From positions 1 through 33,150 of the IMG/VR virus record IMGVR_UViG_3300025133_000386: 33,150 nt of DNA, one strand, 5' to 3'. The stretch's first letter is position 1. The number at the start of each line of letters is the position of its first letter. The position numbers were made by a program, and so were the translations under genes. Of this stretch, positions 23,134 to 30,613 are shown one piece after another. Under the pieces are notes generated by a model. The model saw only the letters and a program-made list of their open reading frames with translations, searched no databases and was not told the origin of the DNA. The stretch is from a virus.

Positions 23134-23565
23134 ATGGGCAGATATGCAATGGTAGTTACAGCAACTGGCGCAGTGGATAACGTGATTGTTTATGACGGTG
23201 TAAGTCCATTCAACCCACCCGCAGGCATCGAATTGGTTGAGGATACAGGCAGCGGAGTACCAGCAGAGCCAGGTGGGACTTGGAACGGTTCGGCATTTGT
23301 TCGCGCAGTAGTTCCTGAAGTTCCGACTGATGAAGCACGTACCAGAGTATTAATGCGTGAAGTAACCACTACTAAGAAATTTGATGAAGATACTTTCGTA
23401 ATGGATGAAGATGGTAATGTCACAAATGACGGCATGATAGATAAGACTGCTGATGAGATTGCCGCTGAGAAGGCGGAGCTTAAAACCCTGTTGCTTGCAG
23501 AACTGGATGCTGGTGACCTGGCACATGATAGAACGCAGATGTTGCTCAGGTTAGAGCGTGAGTGA
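23134..23565 (+). CDS. Virion-associated or fibre-assembly-like protein, 143 aa
   Basis: The frame extends back into the previous gene, but AGGTGGATA before the ATG at 23134 fixes the start. The N-terminus reads YAMVVTATGAVDNVIVYDGVSPFNPPAG, a beta-strand pattern frequent in small proteins that accompany phage fibre genes. A loop with GGTWNGSAF follows, then an acidic helical C-terminal half (DEDTFVMDEDGNVT, then TADEIAAEKAELKTLLLAELDAG). It could cap or help assemble the preceding glycine-rich proteins; this is inferred from position. The final bases overlap a 33-codon ORF. Confidence 0.7.
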   Translation: MGRYAMVVTATGAVDNVIVYDGVSPFNPPAGIELVEDTGSGVPAEPGGTWNGSAFVRAVVPEVPTDEARTRVLMREVTTTKKFDEDTFVMDEDGNVTNDGMIDKTADEIAAEKAELKTLLLAELDAGDLAHDRTQMLLRLERE

Positions 23566-23659
23566 GGCTAACGACATACGGTTCCTGCGTTACTACCACT
23601 ACCCGCGCCAATCTCCTTGGTGGTTAATCCTAGGATGGATACAGAATATACGTGGCTGA
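23558..23659 (+). CDS. Small aromatic-rich ORF, 33 aa
   Basis: A GTG at 23558, eight bases after CAGG, opens 33 codons that fill the gap between two genes and overlap both by eight bases (23558-23565 and 23652-23659). The peptide begins MSEANDIRFLRYYHY and continues PRQSPWWLILGWIQNIRG. It is rich in Tyr and Trp, with an amphipathic or membrane-seeking C-terminal half. The overlaps at both ends favour a real coupled gene. Its SPWWLILGW resembles PPWWLKWLY in the protein at 17652-18041. It could be a small membrane or virion peptide; no homology is claimed. Confidence 0.45.
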   Translation: MSEANDIRFLRYYHYPRQSPWWLILGWIQNIRG

Positions 23660-23951
23660 GTTAGATGACATACGAGAAGAACTTGCATTAGCCAGAGAGG
23701 AGATTGCTAACCTTAGAATCAAAGCAACGACAACGCTGTCAGGCACAGAATTTCTGACGCTACTTATGCTGGGGCCAGTCGTGGCAGCTTTCGTAATTTT
23801 AGGCATCATAATTGTTTGGAAAACTACGAGCAACCCTAGTGCAGTTGCTCCTCATCTTGACATAATCTTGGTGGCATACGCTATCTTTGCAACTCCAACC
23901 ACGGCTGGGTTGGCGGCAATAACAGGGCGGTTTAACAAGGAGGAAAAATGA
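23652..23951 (+). CDS. Holin-like membrane protein, 99 aa
   Basis: The GTG start lies inside the end of the 33-codon ORF. The first 25 residues form a charged helix (LDDIREELALAREEIANLRIK). Two membrane segments follow, near residues 36-56 (TLLMLGPVVAAFVILGIIIVW) and 70-90 (DIILVAYAIFATPTTAGLAA), and a short basic tail ends RFNKEEK. Small size, two membrane helices and charged ends are the usual features of class II holins, which time host lysis. It sits among virion genes rather than beside a recognised endolysin, so it could instead be a virion membrane protein. Confidence 0.6.
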   Translation: MAELDDIREELALAREEIANLRIKATTTLSGTEFLTLLMLGPVVAAFVILGIIIVWKTTSNPSAVAPHLDIILVAYAIFATPTTAGLAAITGRFNKEEK

Positions 23952-24823
23952 TATTCAAACTTGGGCCTAAGACCATATCAATACCATCGGCTAGATTGCC
24001 GCAGGTTGGATTACCCTACCTCAAATTGTTAACCGCTGTCAGGATACCGATTCCAAAGATGCTTCGGATTGGAGGTGGTCGTGCCGCACTTATGTCTATC
24101 TTGGTGGTGGCTGGAGGGTTCGGTACCTCTTTTGCTCTGGTTATTAACGGCACATCTGATGTACCGACGTGGCCTGAAGCGGGGGCGGTCTATGCGCTAC
24201 CCAATACAAACGGTCAACGACTCGCGCCTGATGCAAGCGACCCAGCAACGCGCTCGCAGACGCTCCAGATAAACCTGGGGAATGGAGTACGACTGGATAA
24301 GTTGGAACTGGCTAGGCTAGACCTGGGCAAAGCTGGACTGACTAATTCGCTGTACGTGCAAGGTGTGACTGGAGCAAGAGTGAGCGTAGGTCAAATAACC
24401 ATACGTAACTCAGCGGCCCCGACGCTGGACTGGTCACGCATCAACACAGGATGTCTTACCTTGGCTGGTAACGTCGATGGTCACACAAACGCCGTCAGCG
24501 TGGACTCAACTATACCCAAGCTAGTGATTGATAGCGACAGAGGGGCTGGAACCTATACCGCCGCAGATTCCACGGTTGACCGTGTAATCATCAAGACGAC
24601 AGGCGGTGATGCCACTATCGGTGAGATTCTCATTGATGATGTGGACGCTAGCGTAGGTGCCTGGAAGTGGGAAGGCATAGATGCTGGCTGTATCGTGATG
24701 GAGAGTACTAACCAATTCGGTGACGGGACAGGTATTAACTCAGCCTCAGCAGTATTCAACGATACGGTCAAAGCAAGAGTCATAACTGATAACCTGGTAG
24801 ATACGCCAATATCGGTCAAGTAA
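23948..24823 (+). CDS. Membrane-anchored beta-repeat protein, 291 aa
   Basis: AAGGAGGAAAA gives a very strong start that overlaps the previous stop by four bases. After a basic N-terminus comes one hydrophobic segment near residues 46-66 (AALMSILVVAGGFGTSFALVI), then a long region of short regular strands: LQINLGNGVRLDKLELARLDLGKAG, VTGARVSVGQITIRNS, TIPKLVIDSD, VDRVIIKTTGGDATIGEILIDDVD. The spacing of about 20-25 residues per turn suggests a beta-solenoid like those in tail spikes, but no catalytic residues are recognised. A membrane anchor on such a domain is unusual. Alternatives are a secreted lipid-anchored or lysis-related protein. Confidence 0.65.
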   Translation: MIFKLGPKTISIPSARLPQVGLPYLKLLTAVRIPIPKMLRIGGGRAALMSILVVAGGFGTSFALVINGTSDVPTWPEAGAVYALPNTNGQRLAPDASDPATRSQTLQINLGNGVRLDKLELARLDLGKAGLTNSLYVQGVTGARVSVGQITIRNSAAPTLDWSRINTGCLTLAGNVDGHTNAVSVDSTIPKLVIDSDRGAGTYTAADSTVDRVIIKTTGGDATIGEILIDDVDASVGAWKWEGIDAGCIVMESTNQFGDGTGINSASAVFNDTVKARVITDNLVDTPISVK

Positions 24824-24826
24824 GTT

Positions 24827-24832
24827 TATAAT
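24827..24832 (+). promoter_or_regulatory. Consensus -10 hexamer upstream of the 162-residue gene
   Basis: TATAAT lies just after a stop codon, in one of the few spacers of the rightward arm, 32 bases before the ATG at 24865. No -35 hexamer is seen at 16-18 bases upstream, so the call is tentative. The ATG that follows has a near-perfect AGGAGGAACA ribosome binding site, so this gene is set up for strong expression. Confidence 0.35.
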
Positions 24833-24864
24833 GTGCATACGGTGTCAACACACTAGGAGGAACA

Positions 24865-25353
24865 ATGGCTAGATATTTTGCATCTGGGGAGCAACAACTG
24901 ATTGCTGACTTAGCGGCAGCAGATACGGCTCTTACGGTAACCTCTAACGCCAGCACGCCTAACCGTGGCTGGGTGTATGAGGTTAACTTCGGGAACTACG
25001 GGTCTCCTGCCGACCTGACCAGTCTATACCTGGTCGGACGTGTCACTGCTGTCGGAACAGGAACGGCTAGGACTCCGACCAAGTTAGACCCTGCTGATAG
25101 AGCGGCGCAATCAGTGGCAACGGAAGACCACTCAAGTGAGCCGACATATCAGAATACCCAGACGGGTTTAGATGACTTTCGTGAAGGCGACTTGCTCCGC
25201 GTAGCATTGAACCATCGCGGCACGATGCGGTGGGTGGCACCACCGGACGGGGACTTGGTTTACCCTGCTGCAGCGAATAACGGTGTGGGGATTAAGGCCA
25301 GCCATGGGTCAGCAACAACAATGTATTTTGGGTCGTTCCACTGGCGGGAGTAA
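24865..25353 (+). CDS. Beta-rich virion protein, 162 aa
   Basis: AGGAGG six bases before the ATG is the best ribosome binding site in the window, hinting at abundant expression. The product has the pattern of a phage capsid or appendage jelly roll that I have seen in many uncharacterised phages: MARYFASGEQQLIADLAAA at the start, NRGWVYEVNFGNYGSPAD, a central AVGTGTARTPTKLDPADRAAQ with SSEPTYQ, and a closing VALNHRGTMRWVAPPDGDLV then NNGVGIKASHGS. No enzyme motif is present. It may decorate the shell or form a fibre domain. It ends by overlapping the next gene by one base (TAATG). Confidence 0.75.
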   Translation: MARYFASGEQQLIADLAAADTALTVTSNASTPNRGWVYEVNFGNYGSPADLTSLYLVGRVTAVGTGTARTPTKLDPADRAAQSVATEDHSSEPTYQNTQTGLDDFREGDLLRVALNHRGTMRWVAPPDGDLVYPAAANNGVGIKASHGSATTMYFGSFHWRE

Positions 25354-25607
25354 TGGGATTGAAGCCTGGATACGTGATATACGAATCGGAATGGGGTGAC
25401 ATCCAAGAAGCAGATACCTATAGCTGCTGTCACTGCCAGTATGTCGTGCGTATCCAGCCAGGTTCAGGAAAGCAACGAGGTTACTGCACTCTATGTACCG
25501 CTCCAACCTGCGGAGGCGAGCATTGTTTGGAATGTAAACCGTTTATGAAGAAGATAGAAGAGATAGAGGCTAGGGGTAGGCTACACCAGGCGATGGATAG
25601 AGCCTGA
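25353..25607 (+). CDS. Zinc-ribbon protein with eight cysteines, 84 aa
   Basis: The sequence carries C-C-H-C, then RGYCTLCTAPTCG and HCLECKP, which is three or four CxxC/CxxxxC knuckles over 40 residues. This is enough for two zinc sites. The surrounding pattern (VIYESEWGDI, IQPGSGKQRGYC, PFMKKIEEIEARG) resembles a hypothetical protein that is frequent in phage late operons next to structural genes. Its role is unknown. Start and stop both overlap neighbours (TAATG, TGATG), so it is firmly in the structural operon. Confidence 0.8.
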   Translation: MGLKPGYVIYESEWGDIQEADTYSCCHCQYVVRIQPGSGKQRGYCTLCTAPTCGGEHCLECKPFMKKIEEIEARGRLHQAMDRA

Positions 25608-25864
25608 TGTTCTTCCTTGTAGACCAAGAGGAATCCTTTCCCATTACATTTCCAGCACAATTCCAAGCTGGTGTGTTGATGCGTGAAGCCGTGATGCAGC
25701 CAAGAGAGGTAGTGTATCCACCCGACCATAGGTACTGGATGCTAGACTTTACGATGCAATTATCTACGCCTGTGTTCTTACCAAATGGCTCACCTGTCTC
25801 CAACCCGACTAGTACCACCACCTCTGACGTAGGGGTAGGTAGAACATCTACGGAGCCTGTCTGA
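25607..25864 (+). CDS. Unknown small protein of the tail region, 85 aa
   Basis: No family is recognised. The product starts with MFFLVDQEESFPITFPAQFQ, has a central VVYPPDHRYWMLDFTMQL strand region, and ends in a Ser/Thr-rich tail (NPTSTTTSDVGVGRTST) that is probably disordered. One-base overlaps with both neighbours (TGATG) show that it is translated with them. A minor tail component is inferred from position only. Confidence 0.65.
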   Translation: MFFLVDQEESFPITFPAQFQAGVLMREAVMQPREVVYPPDHRYWMLDFTMQLSTPVFLPNGSPVSNPTSTTTSDVGVGRTSTEPV

Positions 25865-26205
25865 TGCCTGAAGAAACCTTTTACATAAAATCAAGTGACA
25901 CCGCTAGTTTCATAACCCGTGACCTGAAGGACGCTTTTGGTGCCCCCGTCAATGTCACAGGGGCCAGTGTGGTCTTTTCCATGAGGGTGAAGCCAGCAGG
26001 TACTATGAAAATAACCAGGGAAACTGGTGTGATAGTTAATGCAGGTATTGGCAGGGTACGCTATGAATGGGCATCGGATGGTAGTGACACCGACACCGCT
26101 GATGAATACGAGGGCGAGTTCCAGGTGACCTACGCCAATGGTAAGATACAGACCTTCCCGAATGACGGGCATATCCCAATCGTAATCACGGATGATGTAG
26201 GCTGA
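25864..26205 (+). CDS. BppU N-terminal-like appendage protein, 113 aa
   Basis: This looks like the N-terminal domain of the BppU baseplate-upper family: an early IKSSDTASFITRDLKDAFGAPVNVTGASVVFSMRVKPAG, a central MKITRETGVIVNAGIGRVRYEWASDGSDTDTADEYEGEFQV, and a closing QTFPNDGHIPIVI. In that family this fold anchors receptor-binding proteins to the virion, and it is also found as a stand-alone protein in other tailed phages. Here it is followed by an adaptor-like protein. I infer a place near the head-tail junction or an appendage base. Confidence 0.75.
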   Translation: MPEETFYIKSSDTASFITRDLKDAFGAPVNVTGASVVFSMRVKPAGTMKITRETGVIVNAGIGRVRYEWASDGSDTDTADEYEGEFQVTYANGKIQTFPNDGHIPIVITDDVG

Positions 26206-27524
26206 TGGCTACGACGACACGCGCTAACCTGAGAAAAGCACTGAGTGAGAAGATAGGTGGCTATCATTCCTTCGCGACTACCGCTGACGGGAATGATGCT
26301 AAGACCTCGTTGGTATCCACCCAGTTGAGGAATTTTGCTAACGGCAATGACGATGCCGCTTTCGAGGGTGAGTTCTTTCTAGGCACGTCAGGAGCCAATG
26401 AAGGTGAACGGAAACGGTGCGCCAGTTATATCGTGAACGCCTCCGATGGCCCCACGGTCATCTTGGAAGATGCTTTCGCGAACCAGACATCGTCAGCGGA
26501 TACCTTTGAGATGCACCGCTACGACCCAAACCTACTCCACGTCGCGTTGTCCCGTGCGTTAGCGGAGGTCTTTCCCACGCTATATAAACCTATCCGTGAT
26601 GAAACCTTGATAGTAGATAACATCCTACTCAATAACGACTTCGAGACAGCCGGTACAGCAGGCACCTTCGCCAATTGGACGGAGGTCAATTCACCCACGG
26701 TTACAGTGGAGACCAGTAGGGTCTACCACGGTACCAATTCTGCCAAAGTGGTGGCAGGCTCCGGCGCGGTGGGTCAGCTTACCCAGACGCTGGATGTGAA
26801 CATCAATGAAGTGGCTGGTAAGACAGCTACATTCAAAGTGAGGGTATGGACAGATGGTTCTTCGCAAGCTAGGCTCAAGATTGACTGGGGTACTTCGACG
26901 GAAACAGGTGATTACCACACCGGAGATTCCTCCTGGCGACTCCTCACCGCCGAAGCCGCCGTCCCAACCGACGCCACCCAAGTCCAAGTCATCTGCGAAG
27001 TCGCAGCCGAAGAAACGGCGTACTTCGACACGGGGTGGGCGGCAGTCGAACAAGTCCACCGGATGACGGTGCCGTCCTCGATTCTTCGGGGGCCGATGCA
27101 CGTCCTTCAACAGTACGATGAGAACATGGTGGACGGTGCCTACTACCCATTACTCCCTGGAGAGTCACCAACACGGGGGCGCATCCTTCGGCTAGATGGT
27201 ATGGGTTTGTTGTCACGTCCAACCACAGAGTCCGGCACCACAGAGATTGAGGAGCCACAACTGAACCTGGTTACCTCGTATGCGGCGATGGTGTTGTTCC
27301 AGACATTGGCCGCACGAGGCAATAACGAACAGCAATCCGGTCATGCCCTGAGTGCCCAGATATACCAGTCAGAGGTGGCGCGTCTTTCCAATCAGATAGG
27401 TATCCGCATGAGGACTCTGGGTTCCAGCCGGGGTAAGAACTCCTGGCATATAGAAGAGGATACCGATGGCAGGTATTTGATATTCGATGTCGCTAGGCGC
27501 GGCGTCGTAGTAGGGAGTACCTGA
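26205..27524 (+). CDS. Head-tail adaptor-like protein with an inserted carbohydrate-binding-like domain, 439 aa
   Basis: The ends of this protein are helical and resemble podovirus adaptor or gp4-type proteins: LRKALSEKIGGYHSF near the start, LLHVALSRALAEVFPTLYKPI near residues 108-130, and a C-terminal QLNLVTSYAAMVLFQTLAARG with a regular HALSAQIYQSEVARLSNQI helix. Between them, roughly residues 138-280, sits a beta-sandwich like a family 4/9 carbohydrate-binding module: LLNNDFETAGT..FANWTEV, RVYHGTNSAKVV, KTATFKVRVWTDGSSQARLKI and AYFDTGWAAVEQ. The domain boundary is seen as a change in composition and strand pattern. It could bind host surface glycans or stabilise the neck. The adaptor call is moderately sure; the inserted domain is surer. 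Confidence 0.7.
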   Translation: MATTTRANLRKALSEKIGGYHSFATTADGNDAKTSLVSTQLRNFANGNDDAAFEGEFFLGTSGANEGERKRCASYIVNASDGPTVILEDAFANQTSSADTFEMHRYDPNLLHVALSRALAEVFPTLYKPIRDETLIVDNILLNNDFETAGTAGTFANWTEVNSPTVTVETSRVYHGTNSAKVVAGSGAVGQLTQTLDVNINEVAGKTATFKVRVWTDGSSQARLKIDWGTSTETGDYHTGDSSWRLLTAEAAVPTDATQVQVICEVAAEETAYFDTGWAAVEQVHRMTVPSSILRGPMHVLQQYDENMVDGAYYPLLPGESPTRGRILRLDGMGLLSRPTTESGTTEIEEPQLNLVTSYAAMVLFQTLAARGNNEQQSGHALSAQIYQSEVARLSNQIGIRMRTLGSSRGKNSWHIEEDTDGRYLIFDVARRGVVVGST

Positions 27525-29776
27525 TGCCATCAGCGGGTGTGACCCACGATATAGTCCTTGAGGATTACGACGCACGTCACCGGCGTGGATTCATGTATGC
27601 CCGTGATAAGCGGGGCAGGCGTCCTTTCGACATCAGAGAAGCGCAACCGATAGCACCCCGCCAACTGACCATGGGTGAACTAACCCAGTCAGAAGACCCA
27701 CCCACCATTGCCCTTAACTGGTTCCAAGATACCTGGATTAAAGGCATCGGTGGTAAGAACTTCAGGGTGCCCGAAGACCGGGGTAAGCTGGCGACCTCCA
27801 AAAAGATTGAGACCTATCCCTACGGTACGCTACGGCCTGCCAGGGAGATGACCAGCACCACCCTGGACGCTGTCCCTAGTGCTGATTCCACCTGGTACAT
27901 CCCGTCTGGTTTCGTGGCCGCTCCAAGGGATACATCGTCTGGTCTGACTGGTGGTTTTGAAGAGACTGAGATATGGTCGTTCATCGGCGGTTTCACCTAC
28001 AGTGGCGGCGATGATAACTGGGTCAGGGGTACCCGTCCCCAGAACGACATCAACTACCGTAACGGCACCAACTACGACAAGTGGGTGGTAGCCCCAGGCT
28101 GGTGGAACGGTACTGACATGGACGACATAGCCATGCCGTACATCTACAAGGAGCCTACAGCCGCCGCCTGGGTAGCCTCGACTGAATCTGAGGGACGCTT
28201 CAAGTACTTCGCTGTTACCAAGAACAATGCCGGTAACGATGTACTGTGGGGCGGTAATAATGTAACGGATACAGGTAAGACTGTCAGCGGTGCCCACAAC
28301 AATAGCACGACCACCATCACAGCGAGTGCCGACATCTCAGGTGACGTATCCGCTGGCGATATCATCGTCTGTGGTGTGGGTGCTGACGCGGAACAAGAAG
28401 CTATGCTGGTCACTGCTGTATCCACCGCCGCAATGACGGTGATACGGGCCTACGGTGATGGTGCCGTGATATACGAGGGCGGCGAGAAGATACACGTCCT
28501 TTACCCCCACGGCATACGCTCCAGTTCTGACCCCACCAACTCTGGCTCGTGGTCATCCCTTACCACCATCGGGCAGAAGGAATCCCCTATCGTCGGACTG
28601 GCGGTGGAAGAGGATACCGATACCCTGCTGATAGCTAAGACCGACGGTCTCTGGCAACAGTACTACGAGCCGTTGGAAGAAGGCGGCAGACTATTTGTGA
28701 GGAACCTCACAATCGACTTCAGGGGTGAGGGTAGTCCTGGTAACTTCAGGGGTATCCACGTTTGGAACAAGATGGTCTACCTCCCCATGGGAAGGGGCGG
28801 TCTGCTGGAGTACAACGTCCAGTCAGGACAGGGCAGGGACATCAGCTTCAGGCTCACGGCAGACGCATTCACTGACCTCCACGGTGTGGTACTGGCGATG
28901 GCGTCCAGCCCGTCAGCCCTGTACGTTGCTTTGAAGGATGCCTCTACCCAGGTGATACACATCCTGGCCGGTCACACGGTCAACGTAGATGGTGAGACCG
29001 ACCTGCGCTGGGACATGATAGGAGAAGTGGGTGCTGGTGCTACTGTCACAGACGCACAGACCACCCTCTGGTACGACTCCACCAGGGGCGACCACTCCCG
29101 TCTGTGGATTGGGTACACAGAATCAGGAGTCAGCGTGACACCGAAGTTCATACCGGTTGGTAATGCTGGTGACGATAAGACCGACGGCTACACCAATGAT
29201 ACGGACTGCGAGGCGGTGTTCACAGCATATGATGGTAACCTGCCGCGTGTGCCCAAGCACTTCTCTGAGATGGAGGTCGAGTCCAAGAACCTGGGGGCCG
29301 GTGGCCGTCAGTGGGCTTTCGACTACCGCCTGGACAATGACCCTACCTGGGTAAGCTGGGACACGGTGAGCATATCGCCTTTCCAGACCATCCCGTTCCC
29401 GCCTGGTACCTCCGGCAATCTGCTGGAGATACGTGCCCGTCCGGCGATGACCAGTGCTGGCACGACCCCACCGGAGATAATCTCCATCAGGGTGAAGTCC
29501 CAGTTGCATCCAGACCCCACCAAGATATTTCCGGTTGAGGTATATCTGGCTGATAACCAGATTATCTTGAACGGTACGGAGGGAGGCAGGGTGCGTGGTG
29601 ACCTGAGCCAACTGGAGACCTGGAACGGTGGCGCGGCTGACCTGACGTTGGCGACACCAGACAAGACATCAAGGCAGGTCATATTCCTGCCTGGTTCCAT
29701 GCAACAGAGGGAATCCCACAAGGAGCATGGGAGACATTCGGAATTCCATGTCTCGTTCTTACTTGCCGAAGTTTGA
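27524..29776 (+). CDS. Large tail protein, beta-rich, 750 aa
   Basis: This is the second large gene of the tail block, starting in a TGATG overlap with the adaptor-like gene. The sequence is almost entirely beta-strand and turn. Many WxxG/WYD/LWIGY segments recur (DDNWVRGTRPQNDIN, DGLWQQYYEPLEEGG, NKMVYLPMGRGGLLEYN, TLWYDSTRGDHSRLWIGY), suggestive of a beta-propeller such as the nozzle protein of short-tailed phages. Near residues 240-320 a small module with SGAHNNSTTTITASADISGDVSAGDIIVCG resembles a conserved insert for surface contacts. Its size fits a tail-nozzle or hub role, but a direct family match was not made. Confidence 0.7.
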   Translation: MPSAGVTHDIVLEDYDARHRRGFMYARDKRGRRPFDIREAQPIAPRQLTMGELTQSEDPPTIALNWFQDTWIKGIGGKNFRVPEDRGKLATSKKIETYPYGTLRPAREMTSTTLDAVPSADSTWYIPSGFVAAPRDTSSGLTGGFEETEIWSFIGGFTYSGGDDNWVRGTRPQNDINYRNGTNYDKWVVAPGWWNGTDMDDIAMPYIYKEPTAAAWVASTESEGRFKYFAVTKNNAGNDVLWGGNNVTDTGKTVSGAHNNSTTTITASADISGDVSAGDIIVCGVGADAEQEAMLVTAVSTAAMTVIRAYGDGAVIYEGGEKIHVLYPHGIRSSSDPTNSGSWSSLTTIGQKESPIVGLAVEEDTDTLLIAKTDGLWQQYYEPLEEGGRLFVRNLTIDFRGEGSPGNFRGIHVWNKMVYLPMGRGGLLEYNVQSGQGRDISFRLTADAFTDLHGVVLAMASSPSALYVALKDASTQVIHILAGHTVNVDGETDLRWDMIGEVGAGATVTDAQTTLWYDSTRGDHSRLWIGYTESGVSVTPKFIPVGNAGDDKTDGYTNDTDCEAVFTAYDGNLPRVPKHFSEMEVESKNLGAGGRQWAFDYRLDNDPTWVSWDTVSISPFQTIPFPPGTSGNLLEIRARPAMTSAGTTPPEIISIRVKSQLHPDPTKIFPVEVYLADNQIILNGTEGGRVRGDLSQLETWNGGAADLTLATPDKTSRQVIFLPGSMQQRESHKEHGRHSEFHVSFLLAEV

Positions 29777-29978
29777 TATACCGGCCAAGCCCGATTGCGT
29801 ATCAGGTAAAGCGCACCACTGGACTCTGGAGACAGCGCAGTCTGCGGCAGATGATGGGCGGGTGGGTACCAGCGATGGAGTTTGCAAGAATTGCCACGCG
29901 ACGTACACATTCTATAATTCTGTCACCGACTACGACATGAGGGCGCACCAACAGATAAGTCTGGGTCGTTATGAATGA
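29727..29978 (+). CDS. Small protein with a CxxC site, 83 aa (start uncertain)
   Basis: The frame overlaps the end of the 750-residue gene by 50 bases. Either the ATG at 29727 or the one at 29748 (giving MSRSYLPKFDIPAKP) could be used; neither has an ideal spacing to the available GGAG strings. The product contains CVSGKAHHW and later CKNCHATYTF, a likely zinc site. The protein ends in DYDMRAHQQISLGRYE. It is encoded between tail and lysis-like genes, and its stop overlaps the following ATG by four bases. The function is unknown. Confidence 0.65.
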   Translation: MGDIRNSMSRSYLPKFDIPAKPDCVSGKAHHWTLETAQSAADDGRVGTSDGVCKNCHATYTFYNSVTDYDMRAHQQISLGRYE

Positions 29979-30157
29979 GTACATCAGACCGGTACTGGGA
30001 GAGACTTGAGAAGAAGATAGATAAATTCTTACTTAATGATTTTCGTCACATGGCAGAAGACGTTGCCAGTCTGAAGGCCCAGATGCGTATCGTCTTCTCA
30101 CTACTCTTGATTATCTTAGCAGCAGCAGTCGGCATCCTTGGGAGAGAGATATTATGA
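29975..30157 (+). CDS. Small membrane protein, XhlA/holin-like, 60 aa
   Basis: A charged helical N-terminus (YWERLEKKIDKFLLNDFRHMAEDVASLKAQM) is followed by one hydrophobic segment at the C-terminal end (RIVFSLLLIILAAAVGILG). This layout, a coiled-coil-like cytoplasmic part with a single C-terminal membrane anchor, resembles haemolysin XhlA-type proteins that partner with holins. It overlaps the next gene by four bases (ATGA), and that gene encodes a two-segment membrane protein, so the pair may form a lysis module. No endolysin is found beside it. Confidence 0.65.
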   Translation: MSTSDRYWERLEKKIDKFLLNDFRHMAEDVASLKAQMRIVFSLLLIILAAAVGILGREIL

Positions 30158-30345
30158 TAGCCAAGATACGGCCACAGATTCTAACCGCCATCATCTGCGC
30201 CACCATCTTCTCCATGTTTGCTTCATACTTGGGGTATAAGATGGGGGCCACTGAGATTCTTACAGCCATCGTTGGTGGTGTGTTCGGATTCCTTGGTGGC
30301 GTTAGTTTGCGTATAATCGAGAATGAAGGCCCAGAAAGTGAATAG
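30154..30345 (+). CDS. Holin-like protein with two membrane segments, 63 aa
   Basis: GGAG lies before the ATG. After a short basic start (MIAKIRPQ) two hydrophobic segments follow: ILTAIICATIFSMFASYLGY (about 9-28) and ILTAIVGGVFGFLGGVSLRI (about 35-54). The tail is acidic (IENEGPESE). Small size and two helices with a glycine-rich turn match holin-type proteins. Together with the upstream single-anchor protein it is the best lysis candidate in the window. It could alternatively be a virion membrane component. Confidence 0.7.
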   Translation: MIAKIRPQILTAIICATIFSMFASYLGYKMGATEILTAIVGGVFGFLGGVSLRIIENEGPESE

Positions 30346-30409
30346 GATATTGAAAGGCAAACACCCCAAAACATTATTAGAAGTCTTTGAGGACTATGAG
30401 GAGGACGAA

Positions 30410-30514
30410 ATGCCAGTGGTAAAAGGCAAACACTACCCCTATACCAAGAAAGGGAAGGCCGCAGCATCGGCAGCGAAGAAAAATAGCGGTAAAACAGGGG
30501 GTAAAAGGAAGTAG
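30410..30514 (+). CDS. Small lysine-rich basic protein, 34 aa
   Basis: A longer frame begins at 30323 inside the previous gene, but GAGGAGGACGAA right before the ATG at 30410 marks the true start. The peptide starts MPVVKGKHYPYTKKGKAAA and ends with a Lys/Gly-rich tail. This resembles a short basic protein of the form M-P-x-V-x-G-K-x-Y-x-Y-T-x-x-G-x-A that is common in phage genomes and whose role is not known to me. Its charge suggests DNA or lipid contact. It is the last rightward gene before the convergent region. Confidence 0.7.
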   Translation: MPVVKGKHYPYTKKGKAAASAAKKNSGKTGGKRK

Positions 30515-30565
30515 CACCTGACCCAGTGACCAGCTACATCCTTTAGACCCGCTTAAATCGGCTCA

Positions 30566-30593
30566 CACGCCTAAAGAACGTAAGCTAGGCGTG
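30566..30593. terminator. Stem-loop in the convergent intergenic region
   Basis: CACGCCTA (30566-30573) pairs with TAGGCGTG (30586-30593) around a 12-base loop. An alternative stem CTTTAG (30541-30546) with CTAAAG (30571-30576) would compete for the same bases. The stem lies between the last rightward gene (ends 30514) and the leftward genes (end 30614), where a bidirectional terminator is expected. No U-run is present on either strand, so it may be a factor-dependent or structural stop. The rest of 30515-30613 holds nothing else that I can support. Confidence 0.45.
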
Positions 30594-30613
30594 GCTCCCT
30601 ACACGTTTGGTTC

